64,000 nt of DNA, from assembly GCF_008801935.1 (NCBI RefSeq), contig NZ_VZOT01000003.1, positions 353,644 to 417,643 of the forward strand, in the 5' to 3' direction. Below are positions 48,056 through 58,109 of the stretch, piece by piece. The notes beneath the pieces are model-generated. The model saw nothing but the letters and a program-made list of their open reading frames with translations. It was not told where the DNA came from and did not search any database. How positions within the stretch are numbered: the stretch's first letter is position 1; each line of letters begins with the position of its first letter. The position numbers were made by a program, and so were the translations under genes. Source of the stretch: Comamonas kerstersii (lineage in GTDB: Bacteria; Pseudomonadota; Gammaproteobacteria; Burkholderiales; Burkholderiaceae_C).

Positions 48056-49756
48056 ATGAATCCGCCATCACCCGCCATCGTCGCCCAGAACGCCGTCCGC
48101 AGCCTGCCCCGCTGGATCATGCTGCTGCTGTGCGCTACTTACATACTTGCTGGTTTCGTTGGCCGGGAGCCGTGGCGTGATGTGGATATTGCAGCGTTTG
48201 GCTACATGCAGGCCATGGCGCAAGGGGAATCCGCCTGGACCACGCCCTTGCTGGACGGGCTGACACCTGAAAACCCAGGCCTGCTGCAGTACTGGCTGGG
48301 TGCCTGGGCGCTCAAGCTGCTGCCAGCGGCCATGCCGCCCGATCTGGTCGTGCGCCTGCCTTTCATGCTGCTGCTGGTGCTGGCCTTGCTGTGCACATGG
48401 CGCGCCGTCTTCAGCCTGGCACGCACACCCGGCGCGCAGCCTGTGGCCTTTGCGTTTGGCGGCGAAGCCTCCCCCACAGACTATGCCCGTGCACTGGCCG
48501 ATGGTGGCCTGCTGGCTCTGCTCGCCTGCCTGGGGCTGGCGCAGTTTTCACACGAAACCAGCCACACACTGACGCAGCTCAGCGCTGCCTGCGTGGTGTT
48601 TTTTGCAGCGGCTTCCATGTGGTGGCAGCCCAGACTGTCAGCCATCGCCGCCATGACGGGAACGCTGGCGCTGGCACTGGCTGGTGCACCTGCCATAGCC
48701 ATGCTGCTGGGTGCTGGTGCCATGGCCATGGCACTGCTGGTGCGCACGCCCAAGCTGGCACAGCGCTACAGCTGGGCTGCGTGGTGGGCACTGTCCATGG
48801 CTGTGGCAGCGGCTGCGGCCTGGGCACTAGGGCTGTGGGAGTACCGCCTGATCAACCCCTGGCAGCAGGGCAAGGACTGGCAGAGCATGGCACGTCTGCT
48901 GATCTGGTTCAGCTGGCCCACCTGGCCCCTGGCACTGTGGGCACTATGGTGCTGGCGCAGGCAGCTGCAGCACCCCACACGCAACCCGCATATCGCCTGG
49001 CCGCTGTGGATGTGGCTGATTGCACTGCTGTGCACACTGTTCACCGCAGAAGGCGACCGTGCGCTGATTCTGTCGCTGCCCGCTGCAGCCACACTGGCAG
49101 CATTTGCGTTGCCCACCTTCAAGCGCAGCCTGGGCGCACTGATTGACTGGCTGACACTGTTTTTCTTCACCGTTTCGGCCATCACTATCTGGGTGGTGTG
49201 GATTTCGGTACAGACCGGCTTTCCCGCCAAGCCTGCCGCCAACGTGCAGCGCCTGGCCATTGGCTTTGAACCTTCGTTTGCCCTGTTCCCCTTCCTGGTG
49301 GCCGTAGCGGCAACCGCTGCCTGGCTGCTGCTGGTGGCATGGCGCACCCGCCGCCACCGCGCTGCCATCTGGAAGAGCCTGGCCGTGCCCGCAGGCGGCA
49401 CGGTGCTGGGCTGGGTGCTGCTCATGACACTGTGGCTGCCCATGCTGGACTATGGCCGCAGCTATGGCCCGCACATTCAGGCACTGCGCCAGCACATTCC
49501 AGCGGATGTGCGCTGCATGCAGACCCTGGGCTTTGACCCGGCACTGACTACAGCCATGCGCCACTACACGGACTGGGAGCTGCAACGTGCAGACCAGGGC
49601 GAGGTAACCGCCCAGCGCTGTGAATGGCTGATTGCCACACCAATGGCCTGGTCGGCACTGCCTGCCGAGCAGACGCAGGACTGGCTGCTGCAAGCCCGTG
49701 TCATGCGCCCCACCGACCGCCACGACTATCTGATGGTGCTGCGCCGCAAGCCCTGA
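48056..49756 (+). CDS. GT39/ArnT-like integral membrane glycosyltransferase family protein
   Basis: This 566-residue protein has about ten or more transmembrane helices. The first periplasmic loop reads FVGREPWRDVDIAAFGYMQAM, resembling the DE-type acidic motif of GT39/ArnT-family lipid-linked sugar transferases; GLTPENPGLLQYWLGAWALKL follows, as in that fold. The C-terminal about 90 residues are soluble (SYGPHIQALRQHIPADVRCMQTLGF...), probably periplasmic. The substrate is unknown. I chose ATG 48056, since upstream codons in this frame overlap rpmE2. It is the first gene of a pair with the MATE gene. Confidence 0.75.
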   Translation: MNPPSPAIVAQNAVRSLPRWIMLLLCATYILAGFVGREPWRDVDIAAFGYMQAMAQGESAWTTPLLDGLTPENPGLLQYWLGAWALKLLPAAMPPDLVVRLPFMLLLVLALLCTWRAVFSLARTPGAQPVAFAFGGEASPTDYARALADGGLLALLACLGLAQFSHETSHTLTQLSAACVVFFAAASMWWQPRLSAIAAMTGTLALALAGAPAIAMLLGAGAMAMALLVRTPKLAQRYSWAAWWALSMAVAAAAAWALGLWEYRLINPWQQGKDWQSMARLLIWFSWPTWPLALWALWCWRRQLQHPTRNPHIAWPLWMWLIALLCTLFTAEGDRALILSLPAAATLAAFALPTFKRSLGALIDWLTLFFFTVSAITIWVVWISVQTGFPAKPAANVQRLAIGFEPSFALFPFLVAVAATAAWLLLVAWRTRRHRAAIWKSLAVPAGGTVLGWVLLMTLWLPMLDYGRSYGPHIQALRQHIPADVRCMQTLGFDPALTTAMRHYTDWELQRADQGEVTAQRCEWLIATPMAWSALPAEQTQDWLLQARVMRPTDRHDYLMVLRRKP

Positions 49757-49778
49757 ACGGGCAAGGATTTTTTCCATC

Positions 49779-51122
49779 ATGCATGAACTTGCCACCATTG
49801 CGCGGCATGCTGGCACGGTGCTGGCGGGGCAACTGGCCATCATGGCCTTTGGCGTGACCGACACCATCGTCGCAGGCCGCTATTCCGCGGATGCACTGGC
49901 TGCACTGTCTGTGGCCTCTGCCTTGTTTGTGAGTGTTTACGTATCGCTCATGGGCGTACTGCAGGCGCTGCTGCCCATCTGGGCCGAACAGCACGGACGC
50001 GGCGAGACGGCCGCCATTGGCGCATCGTTTCGCCAGTCCCTGTACCTGGCGCTGGGCTTTACGCTGCTGGGCATGGTGATTCTGGTGTTCCCAGACCCCA
50101 TCCTGAACTGGACCGAAGTGCCAGAGAGCATGCAGGGCGATGTGCGCACTTACCTCATCATCGTGGGCTGGGCCTTGCCTTCGGCCATGTTCTTTCGCCT
50201 CTACACCACACTCAATCAGGCGCTGGGCCGCCCACAGCTGGTGACCTGGCTGCAGGTCGGTGCACTGGTGCTGAAAGTGCCGCTGTCTATCTGGTTTACC
50301 TTTGGCGGCTGGGGCCTGGAGCCACAGGGCGCAGCAGGCTGTGCCTGGGCTACGCTGCTGGTGGACTATGCGATTGCCATCGTCGCCATCGTGCTGATGC
50401 GCTACCAGAAGCTCTATGCGCCGCTGCAGCTGTGGCAGCGCATGGAAGCGCCAGACTTCAGGCGTCTGGCCGCATTCTTGCGACTGGGCGTGCCGGCTGG
50501 TTTGTCGATTCTGGTGGAAGTGACGTCCTTCACTCTGGTCGCCCTGTTTGTGGCGCGGCAAGGCGCACTGTCTGCAGCCAGCCACCAGATTGCCGCCAAT
50601 CTGGCTGCCGTGTGCTACATGGTGCCGCTGTCCCTGGGCATTGCCATCAGCGCCCGGGTGAGCTGGTGGCGTGGCACCGGCAATGAGGCACAGGCGCAGA
50701 AGCTGGCATGGATGGGGCTGAAGATTGCGGCCGCCAGCGGCCTGGTACTCTCCGGCACGCTGCTGCTGGCACGCGAAGCCCTGCCCCAGATCTATACGGC
50801 AGACCCTGGCGTGGTGGCACTGACTTCGGCCCTGCTGCTGTGGGTGGCGCTCTACCACGCGTCTGACAGCATCCAGTGCGTATGCATCTTTTTGCTGCGC
50901 TGCTGGCGTGTGACCGTGGCCCCGCTGATTGTCTATTGCAGCCTGCTGTGGGGCGGTGGTCTGGCTGGCGGCTACTGGCTTGCTTACAAAAATGAAGCAA
51001 CTAGCGCACTCTGGTCAACGAATCCAACACCTTTCTGGATTGGAAGTGGCGTATCACTTGCGCTGGTAGCTATTATTTTTATTTATCTCATGCGCCGCGT
51101 GCTGCTGGCACACCGACATTGA
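49779..51122 (+). CDS. MATE family efflux transporter
   Basis: This 447-residue NorM-like antiporter exports cationic drugs against Na+ or H+. There are about twelve transmembrane helices; family positions include GVTDTIVAGRYSADALAALSVA near residue 25, MFFRLYTTLNQALGRPQ near 137 and SHQIAANLAAVCYMVPLSLGIAISARV near 267-293. The last about 45 residues (KNEATSALWSTNPT, then a hydrophobic helix and RRVLLAHRH) have nucleotides that look like the local palindromic repeat, with odd codon use. Confidence 0.93.
   Translation: MHELATIARHAGTVLAGQLAIMAFGVTDTIVAGRYSADALAALSVASALFVSVYVSLMGVLQALLPIWAEQHGRGETAAIGASFRQSLYLALGFTLLGMVILVFPDPILNWTEVPESMQGDVRTYLIIVGWALPSAMFFRLYTTLNQALGRPQLVTWLQVGALVLKVPLSIWFTFGGWGLEPQGAAGCAWATLLVDYAIAIVAIVLMRYQKLYAPLQLWQRMEAPDFRRLAAFLRLGVPAGLSILVEVTSFTLVALFVARQGALSAASHQIAANLAAVCYMVPLSLGIAISARVSWWRGTGNEAQAQKLAWMGLKIAAASGLVLSGTLLLAREALPQIYTADPGVVALTSALLLWVALYHASDSIQCVCIFLLRCWRVTVAPLIVYCSLLWGGGLAGGYWLAYKNEATSALWSTNPTPFWIGSGVSLALVAIIFIYLMRRVLLAHRH
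50986..51083. repeat. Probable repeat copy H embedded in the MATE coding sequence
   Basis: CAAAAATGAAGCAACTAGCGCA at the left and TGCGCTGGTAGCTATTATTTTTA at the right form diverged inverted arms with the family's flanking A and T tracts. The inner pair AATCC/GGATT has the family position. It covers residues 403-435 of the MATE protein. Confidence 0.5.
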
Positions 51123-51126
51123 GCCA

Positions 51127-51157
51127 CAAAAAAACGGCTGCATGATGCAGCCGTTTT
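51127..51157. terminator. Bidirectional terminator between MATE gene and phoR
   Basis: AAAACGGCTGCA, 3-base loop, TGCAGCCGTTTT has at least six A on one side and TTTT on the other, and serves both converging units. Confidence 0.92.
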
Positions 51158-51176
51158 CGTTCATGCGTTCATGCAC

Positions 51177-52517
51177 TTAAGCAGCCTGAGCCCTGCGCAG
51201 GCGCTGCGCCGGAAACACAGCGCTGAAGGTTGCCCCCTGCCCCAGCTGGCTGTGCACTTCCAGCTTGGCTCCATGGCGCTGCAGCGCATGCTTGACGATG
51301 GCCAGCCCCAGGCCCGTGCCGCCCGTATCGCGTGAACGGCTGCGGTCCACACGGTAAAAGCGCTCCGTGAGCCGGTGGATGTGCGCTGCATCAATGCCCG
51401 GGCCAGAGTCCTTGACCGAAAAGCGTGCGCTGCCATCGGGCAATACGTCCCATTGCACCTGCACATGGCCACCTGCTGGTGTGTAGCGCAAGGCATTGCT
51501 GATGAGGTTGGAAAAGGCACTGAGGATTTCTGCCTGCATACCTGCAATCTGCAGCTCCATGCCCGCATCCCCCTCCTGCGGAAAGGCCAGCACGTGAGGG
51601 TTCTGGCTGCTTTTGGTCAGCACCTTGGACAGTGCCTGCGCCTCCACCTCGCACTGGCGCATGAGGTGGGCCACAGGCACCCAGTCTTCATAGCCCGGCA
51701 AGGGGCTGCCTTCCAGGCGTGAGAGCATGAGCAAGTCCTGCACCAGGTTCTGCATGCGCCCGGCCTGCTGCGCCATCAGGTGCAGGTAGTGCTTGCGCTC
51801 TTCTTCGCTCAGCACCAGTGTCTGCAGGGTTTCGACGAAGCCCACCAGCACCGTCAGCGGCGTGCGAATTTCGTGCGAGACGTTGGCCACAAAGTCGCGC
51901 CGCATGGCATCCGCCTGCTCCAGCTGGGTGATGTCTCGCGCCAGCATCAGATAGCGGCCATCGCCATAGGGGTAGATGTGCACCGACAGGCGCACGGGGC
52001 GCGAAGCCGAGCTTTCACGCCCCTGCATGACGATGGGGTTGGCAAAGTCCTGACCAGACCAGTAGCTGCTGAACGCAGGGTCTCGCACCAGATTGCCTAT
52101 AGCCTGTCCCAGATCGCGCTGGGCTTCAAAGCCGAAGTGGCGTTCTGCCATCTGGTTACACCATTCAATGTGGCCACGTGCATCCAGCAGCACCAGGCCA
52201 TTGGGGCTGGCCTGCAGGGCATCCAGAATGTCTGAGACACGCTGCTCGGCAGACGCTACGGCCTGCTCTCGCTGACGCACAGCACGGCGCACATAGGTGC
52301 TGACCATGGACCAGCTGCCACGCAGGCCACTGGCAGCAGACAGCTCACCGGCCATCAGCCAGCGGCGCAGGCGCTGCACCTGCCACTGGTCCCACAGCAG
52401 GCTCAGCCATGCAGCCAGCAAGACACCGCCTGCAGCACCCCATGGGCCAAACACCCAGAACCCCAGCCCCGCCAGTGCAGCCTGCACCAGCAGCAAGATC
52501 AGCCACCGCAACAGCAT
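51177..52517 (-). CDS. phoR: Phosphate regulon sensor kinase PhoR
   Basis: This 446-residue PhoR has a short N-terminal membrane anchor (two hydrophobic stretches in the first 45 residues), a PAS domain (ILDALQASPNGLVLLDARGHIEWCNQMAERHFGF), and the kinase core: H box FVANVSHEIRTPLTVL, N box NLISNALRYTP, DSGPGID, and GTGLGLAIVKHAL. It is the last gene of pstSCAB-phoU-phoB-phoR. The kinase phosphorylates PhoB at low phosphate. Confidence 0.96.
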   Translation of the reverse strand: MLLRWLILLLVQAALAGLGFWVFGPWGAAGGVLLAAWLSLLWDQWQVQRLRRWLMAGELSAASGLRGSWSMVSTYVRRAVRQREQAVASAEQRVSDILDALQASPNGLVLLDARGHIEWCNQMAERHFGFEAQRDLGQAIGNLVRDPAFSSYWSGQDFANPIVMQGRESSASRPVRLSVHIYPYGDGRYLMLARDITQLEQADAMRRDFVANVSHEIRTPLTVLVGFVETLQTLVLSEEERKHYLHLMAQQAGRMQNLVQDLLMLSRLEGSPLPGYEDWVPVAHLMRQCEVEAQALSKVLTKSSQNPHVLAFPQEGDAGMELQIAGMQAEILSAFSNLISNALRYTPAGGHVQVQWDVLPDGSARFSVKDSGPGIDAAHIHRLTERFYRVDRSRSRDTGGTGLGLAIVKHALQRHGAKLEVHSQLGQGATFSAVFPAQRLRRAQAA

Positions 52518-52531
52518 GATGGGCTCCGTCT

Positions 52532-53233
52532 TTATGCCTGGTGCGTGCCAGCGCTCAGGCGGTAGCCTGCACCACGCACGGTTTCCACCATCTTGCCGGC
52601 TTCACCCAGTGCTTCACGCAGGCGCTTGATGTGTACATCCACCGTGCGCTCCTCGATAAACACCTGATCGCCCCAGACCTTGTCCAGCAGCTGTCCACGG
52701 CTGTGCACACGCTCGGGGTGGCGCATGAGGTGGCTGAGCAGCTTGAACTCCGTCGGCCCCAGCTTGAGCAGCGCCTCACGGTAGCTCACGCGATGGGTGT
52801 TGGCATCCAGCACCAGATCTCCCACCTGAATGCGCTGCACGTGCTGTTCTGGCTGGCGGCGGCGCAGCACAGCGCGAATGCGCGCCAGCAGCTCCTGGGT
52901 AGAAAACGGCTTGGTGACATAGTCGTCCGCACCCGCGTCCAGCCCGGCAATCTTGTCCGGCTCATCACCACGCGCGGTCAGCATGATGATGGGCACCTGC
53001 TTGCTGCGTGCATCAGCACGCCACTTGCGCGCCAGGTTCAGGCCACTGGAGCCGCCAGGCAGCATCCAGTCCAGCAAGATCACGTCGGGCAGCGAGGCAT
53101 CGAGCTCACGCTGCGCACTGACCCCATCCTCCGCCCAGACCGGCGTAAAGCCGTTGTGACGCAGATTCACCGCAATCAGTTCTGCGATGGCGGGCTCGTC
53201 TTCCACAATCAGTACCTGTGGCAATTTATTCAT
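52532..53233 (-). CDS. phoB: Phosphate regulon response regulator PhoB
   Basis: This 233-residue regulator has the receiver domain (VLIVEDEPAI; phospho-Asp in DVILLDWMLPG; Lys in DDYVTKPF) and winged helix (LGPTEFKLLSHLMRHPERVHSRGQLLDKVWG, RTVDVHIKRLREAL, TVRGAGYRL). Family length. It should bind the Pho boxes at 57.9 and 61.95 kb. 12 bp from phoU and 14 bp from phoR. Confidence 0.97.
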   Translation of the reverse strand: MNKLPQVLIVEDEPAIAELIAVNLRHNGFTPVWAEDGVSAQRELDASLPDVILLDWMLPGGSSGLNLARKWRADARSKQVPIIMLTARGDEPDKIAGLDAGADDYVTKPFSTQELLARIRAVLRRRQPEQHVQRIQVGDLVLDANTHRVSYREALLKLGPTEFKLLSHLMRHPERVHSRGQLLDKVWGDQVFIEERTVDVHIKRLREALGEAGKMVETVRGAGYRLSAGTHQA

Positions 53234-53245
53234 CTTGGCTGGCCC

Positions 53246-53947
53246 TCAACGCACGGCGGATTCAATGGCTTCCATGGACTGGTGGCGAATGTCCTTGCCC
53301 TCCACCAGATAGATGATGAGCTCGGCCACATTCTTGGAATGGTCACCGATGCGCTCAATGGCCTTGGCCAGGAACAGCAGGTCCAGACTGGCCGAGATCT
53401 TGCGGGGATCTTCCATCATGTAGGTGATGAGCTTGCGCACAAAGCCATCAAACTCTTCGTCGATCAGATCGTCTTCCTTCAGAATGGCCAGCGCCGCCTT
53501 GGTGTCCAGACGCGCCAGCGCATCCAGCGCTTTGCGCAGCATGGCAGAGGCCATTTCTGCAGCCACGCGCAGCTCACTGGAAGGCAGCGCACGCGCCGCA
53601 CCGCTTTCGATGATGGACTGCACCATGCGTGCGATCTTATGCGCTTCATCGCCCATGCGCTCCAGATTCGCCGTGACCTTGGAAAAAGCCATCAGCATGC
53701 GCAGGTCCCGCGCCGTGGGCTGGCGGCGGCCAATGATGGAGGCGATCTCATAGTCGATCTCCACCTCCATGGCGTTCACGCGCTCTTCCATGCCGGAGAC
53801 CTGCTCCACAGCTTCCAGGTTGAACTGTGTCAAGGAATAAACGGCTTGGCTGATCTGGCGCTCCACCAGACCGCCCAGTTCCATCACCCGCGAGGAGATG
53901 CGGTTGAGTTCGCTGTCAAATTGGGTAGATAAGTGTTTGTCGGACAT
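53246..53947 (-). CDS. phoU: Phosphate signalling protein PhoU
   Basis: PhoU links the Pst transporter to PhoR and keeps the regulon off when phosphate is ample. ATG 53947 (MSDKHLSTQFDSELNRISSRVMELGG) gives 233 residues with two three-helix repeats; metal-site-type motifs EVEIDYEIAS-like (here MEVEIDYEIASIIGRRQP) and FLAKAIERIGDHSKNVAEL are visible. 17 bp after pstB. Confidence 0.96.
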   Translation of the reverse strand: MSDKHLSTQFDSELNRISSRVMELGGLVERQISQAVYSLTQFNLEAVEQVSGMEERVNAMEVEIDYEIASIIGRRQPTARDLRMLMAFSKVTANLERMGDEAHKIARMVQSIIESGAARALPSSELRVAAEMASAMLRKALDALARLDTKAALAILKEDDLIDEEFDGFVRKLITYMMEDPRKISASLDLLFLAKAIERIGDHSKNVAELIIYLVEGKDIRHQSMEAIESAVR

Positions 53948-53964
53948 GACAGTCTCCTTGTGGC

Positions 53965-54768
53965 TCAACCAAAGCGGCCCGTAATGTAGTCCTCAGTTTC
54001 ACGACGCTGAGGCTTAAAGAACATCTGCTCGGTCTCACCGAACTCCATCAGATCCCCCAGGTACATATAGGCCGTGTAGTCGCTGCAGCGCGCGGCCTGC
54101 TGCATGTTGTGCGTGACGATGACTACGGTGTAGTCGTTCTTCAGCTCGGCAATCAGCTCCTCGATTTTCGCCGTGGAAATCGGGTCCAGCGCGGAGCAGG
54201 GCTCGTCGAGCAGCAAAACTTCGGGCTTGATGGCAATGCCACGTGCAATGCACAGGCGCTGCTGCTGACCACCCGAGAGACTGGCGCCGCTCTGGTGCAG
54301 CTTGTCCTTGACCTCTCCCCACAGCGCGGCCTTGCGCAGTGCCCACTCCACACGCTCGTCCATGTCCGCGGCGTCGAGACTCTCGAACAGCTTCACGCCA
54401 AAGGCAATGTTGTCGTAGATGGACATGGGAAACGGCGTGGGCTTCTGGAACACCATGCCCACCTTGGCGCGGATCAGCGCCACGTCCTGCCTGCTGGTCA
54501 GCAGATCTTCACCATCGAGCAGAATCTGCCCCGTCGCGCGCTGCTCGGGGTAGAGCTCATACATGCGGTTGAAGGTGCGCAGCAGCGTGGACTTGCCACA
54601 GCCAGAGGGGCCGATAAAGGCCGTAACCTTGTGCTCCGGAATATCGAGGTTGATGTTCTTCAGCGCGTGGAACTTGCCGTAGTAGAAGTTCAGGTTGCGC
54701 ACTGACAGCTTGGCAGTTCCGGTAATAGGCGCCACGGCTGCGGATGTCGTAGTGGTTGCGATAGACAT
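53965..54768 (-). CDS. pstB: Phosphate ABC transporter ATP-binding protein
   Basis: ATP-binding subunit of the Pst importer. ATG 54768 gives 267 residues: [20 protein letters not shown], Walker [26 protein letters not shown], signature [16 protein letters not shown], Walker [13 protein letters not shown]. The N-terminal about 20 residues ([13 protein letters not shown]) are an extra Thr/Ala stretch. Confidence 0.97.
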   Translation of the reverse strand: MSIATTTTSAAVAPITGTAKLSVRNLNFYYGKFHALKNINLDIPEHKVTAFIGPSGCGKSTLLRTFNRMYELYPEQRATGQILLDGEDLLTSRQDVALIRAKVGMVFQKPTPFPMSIYDNIAFGVKLFESLDAADMDERVEWALRKAALWGEVKDKLHQSGASLSGGQQQRLCIARGIAIKPEVLLLDEPCSALDPISTAKIEELIAELKNDYTVVIVTHNMQQAARCSDYTAYMYLGDLMEFGETEQMFFKPQRRETEDYITGRFG

Positions 54769-54788
54769 CTTGAAATCCTTGCAATCTT

Positions 54789-55673
54789 TTATTTCTGGCG
54801 CGTCAGCACACGTGCCAGGATGTTCAGGCCCAACACGGCCAGGGTAATCAGGAAGACACCAGCCCATGCCAGATGCTGCCAGTTCTCATAGGGGCTCATG
54901 GCGAACTTGAAGATGGTCACTGGCAAGCTGGCCATAGGCTTGGAAAGGTCGGCATTCCAGAACTGGTTGTTCAGGGCTGTAAACAGCAGCGGAGCGGTCT
55001 CACCCGCAATACGCGCCACAGCCAGCAGCACACCGGTAATCACCCCGGCACGCGCTGCGCGCAAGGTGATGAGCATGATGACCTTCCACTTCGGGGTTCC
55101 CAGGGCATAGGCCGCTTCGCGCAGCGCCGAGGGCACCAGCGTGAGCATGTTTTCTGTGGTGCGAATGACGACCGGAATCACGATCAAGGCCAGCGCCACA
55201 ATGCCTGCGTAGGCAGAAAAGCTCTTGAAGCGCGCCACCACCATGGCATAGACAAACAAGCCGATGATGATGGAAGGGGCCGACAGCAAGATGTCATTCA
55301 CAAAGCGCGTGGTGCTGGCCAGCCAGCTGCGCCTGTCATATTCCGCCAGATAAACACCCGCCATGATGCCAATGGGTGTGCCCACAAACGTAGCCAGCGC
55401 CACCATGACCAGCGAACCAAAGATCGCATTGGCCAGGCCGCCGGCTTCGTTGGGTGGAGGTGTCATCTCGCTGAACAGCGTCAGGCTCAGCCCCCCAATG
55501 CCCAGACGTATCGTCTCCCACAGAATCCAGATCAGCCAGAACACGCCAAAAGCCATGGCCATCATGGCCAGCGTCAGCGCAATCTGGTTCACCCGCTTGC
55601 GGCGGGCAAAGTGCGCCTGGCGCTGTGCCTGCAGCGCATGGGTCTGCAGCAAAGATTCACTGGACGTACTCAT
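54789..55673 (-). CDS. pstA: Phosphate ABC transporter permease PstA
   Basis: This 294-residue inner-membrane permease has six predicted helices and the ABC inner-membrane EAA-type loop [23 protein letters not shown]. It starts within the end of pstC (4-bp overlap), so translation is coupled. It pairs with PstC to form the channel. Confidence 0.96.
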   Translation of the reverse strand: MSTSSESLLQTHALQAQRQAHFARRKRVNQIALTLAMMAMAFGVFWLIWILWETIRLGIGGLSLTLFSEMTPPPNEAGGLANAIFGSLVMVALATFVGTPIGIMAGVYLAEYDRRSWLASTTRFVNDILLSAPSIIIGLFVYAMVVARFKSFSAYAGIVALALIVIPVVIRTTENMLTLVPSALREAAYALGTPKWKVIMLITLRAARAGVITGVLLAVARIAGETAPLLFTALNNQFWNADLSKPMASLPVTIFKFAMSPYENWQHLAWAGVFLITLAVLGLNILARVLTRQK

Positions 55674-56698
55674 ACTCGCGCTCCTTCATGCTTTTGCAGG
55701 CGACTCAGCAATACCTTGGACAGTGCCAGCACCACAAAGGTAATAAAGAACAGTGCCAGGCCCAGGTAGATCAGCGATGCCTGGTGCAGCCCCTCACCCG
55801 CTTCCGCAAATTCGTTGGCCAGCGCCGAGGTAATGCTGTTGGCCGCATCAAACAGCGACAGCGAATTGAGCTGGTTCATATTGCCGATCACAAAGGTCAC
55901 TGCCATGGTCTCGCCCAGCGCGCGCCCCAGTCCCAGCATGATGCCGCCCAGCACACCAGCCTTGGTGTATGGCAGCACCACCTTCCACACCACTTCCCAG
56001 GTCGTCGCACCCAGGCCATAGGCAGACTCCTTGAGCAGCGCGGGCGTGACCTCGAACACATCACGCATCACCGATGCGATGAAGGGAATGATCATGATGG
56101 CCAGGATGATGCCGGCCGACAAAATGCCAATGCCCACAGGCGGGCCAGACACCAGCGCACCCAGATAAGGCACGCCATCAAACAGCTCCTGCAGCGGAAC
56201 CTGCACATAGGTGGCCAGCACCGGGCCAAACACCATCAGACCCCACATGCCGTAGACGATGGAGGGCACCGCCGCCAGCAGCTCAATGGCCGTGCCCAGC
56301 GGGCGACGCAGCCAGCCCGGCGCCAGTTCGGTCAGGAACAGTGCAATGCCAAAGCTCACCGGCACAGCAATGACCAGCGCAATCAGCGAAGTCATCAAAG
56401 TGCCATAAATCATGACCAGGCCACCGTATTGGTTTTGTACGGGGTCCCATTCGGTGCGCAGGAAAAAGCCCAGCCCGTATTCACGGATGGCCGGCCAGGC
56501 ACCGCTGAACAAGGAGCCCATGATGGCCAGCAACAGGCCTAGCGTCACCAGCGCTGCAATCTTGGCGGTCCAGGCAAACAGGCGGTCCGCAAAGCTGGCA
56601 GAAATCCATGCGCTGCGACTTGGAGGTCGAGTGCCAGCAGTGGCACCTTTGGTCTTGGCAGAAGCTGCGGCCCCTGCAGAAGAAGTGGTTGAGGACAC
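55670..56698 (-). CDS. pstC: Phosphate ABC transporter permease PstC
   Basis: This 342-residue permease has an N-terminal Ala/Ser/Thr-rich tail of about 30 residues, then six helices; the cytoplasmic coupling loop [22 protein letters not shown] is clear. Some PstC proteins have this long N-terminus. 4-bp overlap with pstA. Confidence 0.96.
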   Translation of the reverse strand: MSSTTSSAGAAASAKTKGATAGTRPPSRSAWISASFADRLFAWTAKIAALVTLGLLLAIMGSLFSGAWPAIREYGLGFFLRTEWDPVQNQYGGLVMIYGTLMTSLIALVIAVPVSFGIALFLTELAPGWLRRPLGTAIELLAAVPSIVYGMWGLMVFGPVLATYVQVPLQELFDGVPYLGALVSGPPVGIGILSAGIILAIMIIPFIASVMRDVFEVTPALLKESAYGLGATTWEVVWKVVLPYTKAGVLGGIMLGLGRALGETMAVTFVIGNMNQLNSLSLFDAANSITSALANEFAEAGEGLHQASLIYLGLALFFITFVVLALSKVLLSRLQKHEGARV

Positions 56699-56728
56699 GG
56701 AAAGTCACCTCGGAACAAATAACGACGT

Positions 56729-56759
56729 CTGCCAGACACAGAGCGACTGTGTCCGGCAG
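56729..56759 (-). other. Intercistronic hairpin pstS-pstC
   Basis: CTGCC-GACACA pairs with TGTGTC-GGCAG in the 83-bp pstS-pstC gap; no T tract follows. Such hairpins often protect the upstream mRNA and let the binding protein gene be expressed above its permease genes. Confidence 0.6.
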
Positions 56760-56781
56760 GTCAAAACGTCAAAAAAGTGGC

Positions 56782-57822
56782 TTATTTCCAGGACACAGGC
56801 TGACCGGATGCATCCTTGATCTCACCCCAGGCCTTGAAAACTTGCTCCTTGACCGAGTCTGGCATAGGCACATAGTCCAGGCCGCTCGCAGTTACATCGC
56901 CATTTTTGTAGGCCCAGTCAAAGAACTTCAGCGCTGTCGCTGCCTGCGCAGGCTTTTCCTGCTGCTTGTGCATCAGGATAAAGGTGGCGCTGGTGATCGG
57001 CCAGGCGTCAGCACCGGGCTGATTGGTCAGAATCTGGTAGAAGCTCTTGCTCCAGTCTGCACCGGCAGCGGCTGCCTTGAAAGTCGACTCGCTAGGCGCC
57101 ACAAACTTGCCTTCGCTGTTTTGCAGCAGGGCATAGGTCAGCTTGTTCTGCTTGACATAGGCATATTCCACGTAGCCGATGGAGTTCGCCAGGCGACCCA
57201 CAAACGCAGCCACGCCTTCATTGCCCTTGCCGCCTGCGCCGGTAGGCCAGTTGACCGCCTTGCCTTCACCGACTTTTTCCTTCCACTCGCCATTGACCTT
57301 GCTCAGGTAGTTGGTAAAGCCAAAGGTCGTGCCAGAGCCATCCGCGCGGCGCACGGGAGAAATCTTGGCATCAGGCAGGTTCACACCGGGGTTGAGCGCC
57401 GTGATGGCGGGGTCGTTCCACTTGGTGATCTTGCCGAGGTAGATGTCACCCAGCACCTGACCGTTGAGCTTGAGCTCACCTGGCTGGATACCCTTGATGT
57501 TCACCACAGGCACGATGCCGCCGATCACTGTGGGGAACTGCACCAGGCCCTTGGCCTGCAGATCTGCGTCTTTCAGGGGCTCATCCGAAGCACCGAAGTC
57601 CACGGTCTTGGCTTCAATCTGCTTGATGCCTGCGCTGGAGCCCACCGACTGGTAGTTAATCTTCACACCAGTGGCCTTGTTGTAGTCGGCTGCCCACTTG
57701 GAATACAGAGGTGCGGGGAAACTGGCACCAGCACCAGTGGCTTCCTGCGCCGCTGCCACATTGAACAGACCACCCGACACCAAGGCACCGGTGACCAAAA
57801 CACGCATCATGGACATTTTCAT
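56782..57822 (-). CDS. pstS: Phosphate-binding periplasmic protein PstS
   Basis: High-affinity phosphate receptor. ATG 57822 ([18 protein letters not shown]) gives 346 residues with a signal peptide ending AAAQEATG. Phosphate-binding family blocks: [59 protein letters not shown]-type ribosome site precedes the start. First gene of pstSCAB-phoUBR; a Pho box lies 78-98 bp upstream. Confidence 0.97.
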   Translation of the reverse strand: MKMSMMRVLVTGALVSGGLFNVAAAQEATGAGASFPAPLYSKWAADYNKATGVKINYQSVGSSAGIKQIEAKTVDFGASDEPLKDADLQAKGLVQFPTVIGGIVPVVNIKGIQPGELKLNGQVLGDIYLGKITKWNDPAITALNPGVNLPDAKISPVRRADGSGTTFGFTNYLSKVNGEWKEKVGEGKAVNWPTGAGGKGNEGVAAFVGRLANSIGYVEYAYVKQNKLTYALLQNSEGKFVAPSESTFKAAAAGADWSKSFYQILTNQPGADAWPITSATFILMHKQQEKPAQAATALKFFDWAYKNGDVTASGLDYVPMPDSVKEQVFKAWGEIKDASGQPVSWK

Positions 57823-57900
57823 CCTCACACCTCTTTTGCTTGCAGACCTTGTGCAGATCCAGGTTGAATAAAGCTCGATGGAGTGAATGTAAAAACGCTG

Positions 57901-57920
57901 TGTGACATGTCTGTGACATG
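57901..57920 (-). promoter_or_regulatory. Pho box upstream of pstS
   Basis: On the minus strand two TGTCA repeats lie exactly 11 bp apart (CATGTCACAGACATGTCACA), the PhoB half-site spacing. A TTACAT about 10 bp further downstream is a plausible -10. This orientation serves pstS, not the divergent ppx gene. Confidence 0.85.
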
Positions 57921-58109
57921 CAAAATTTCCGCAATTTTTGTCAAAAAACAACGTCAGACTGCTTTCATACCAACGTCACATTCCTCACTTATCCTGCCTG
58001 CCCTGCTTCTCTACCGGGCAAAGCGTGCCTGACATGCGCACAGCCAGCGGAGGCTGCTAAGCTGCGCACTTTGCATTGCGCCGCGATCCGCGATCCATTT
58101 CTTCCTCAC

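Noticed and set aside
57901..57920. Pho box serving the full-length ppx gene
   Set aside because: The TGTCA repeats are oriented toward pstS, with a -10 on that side; I see no box oriented to ppx.
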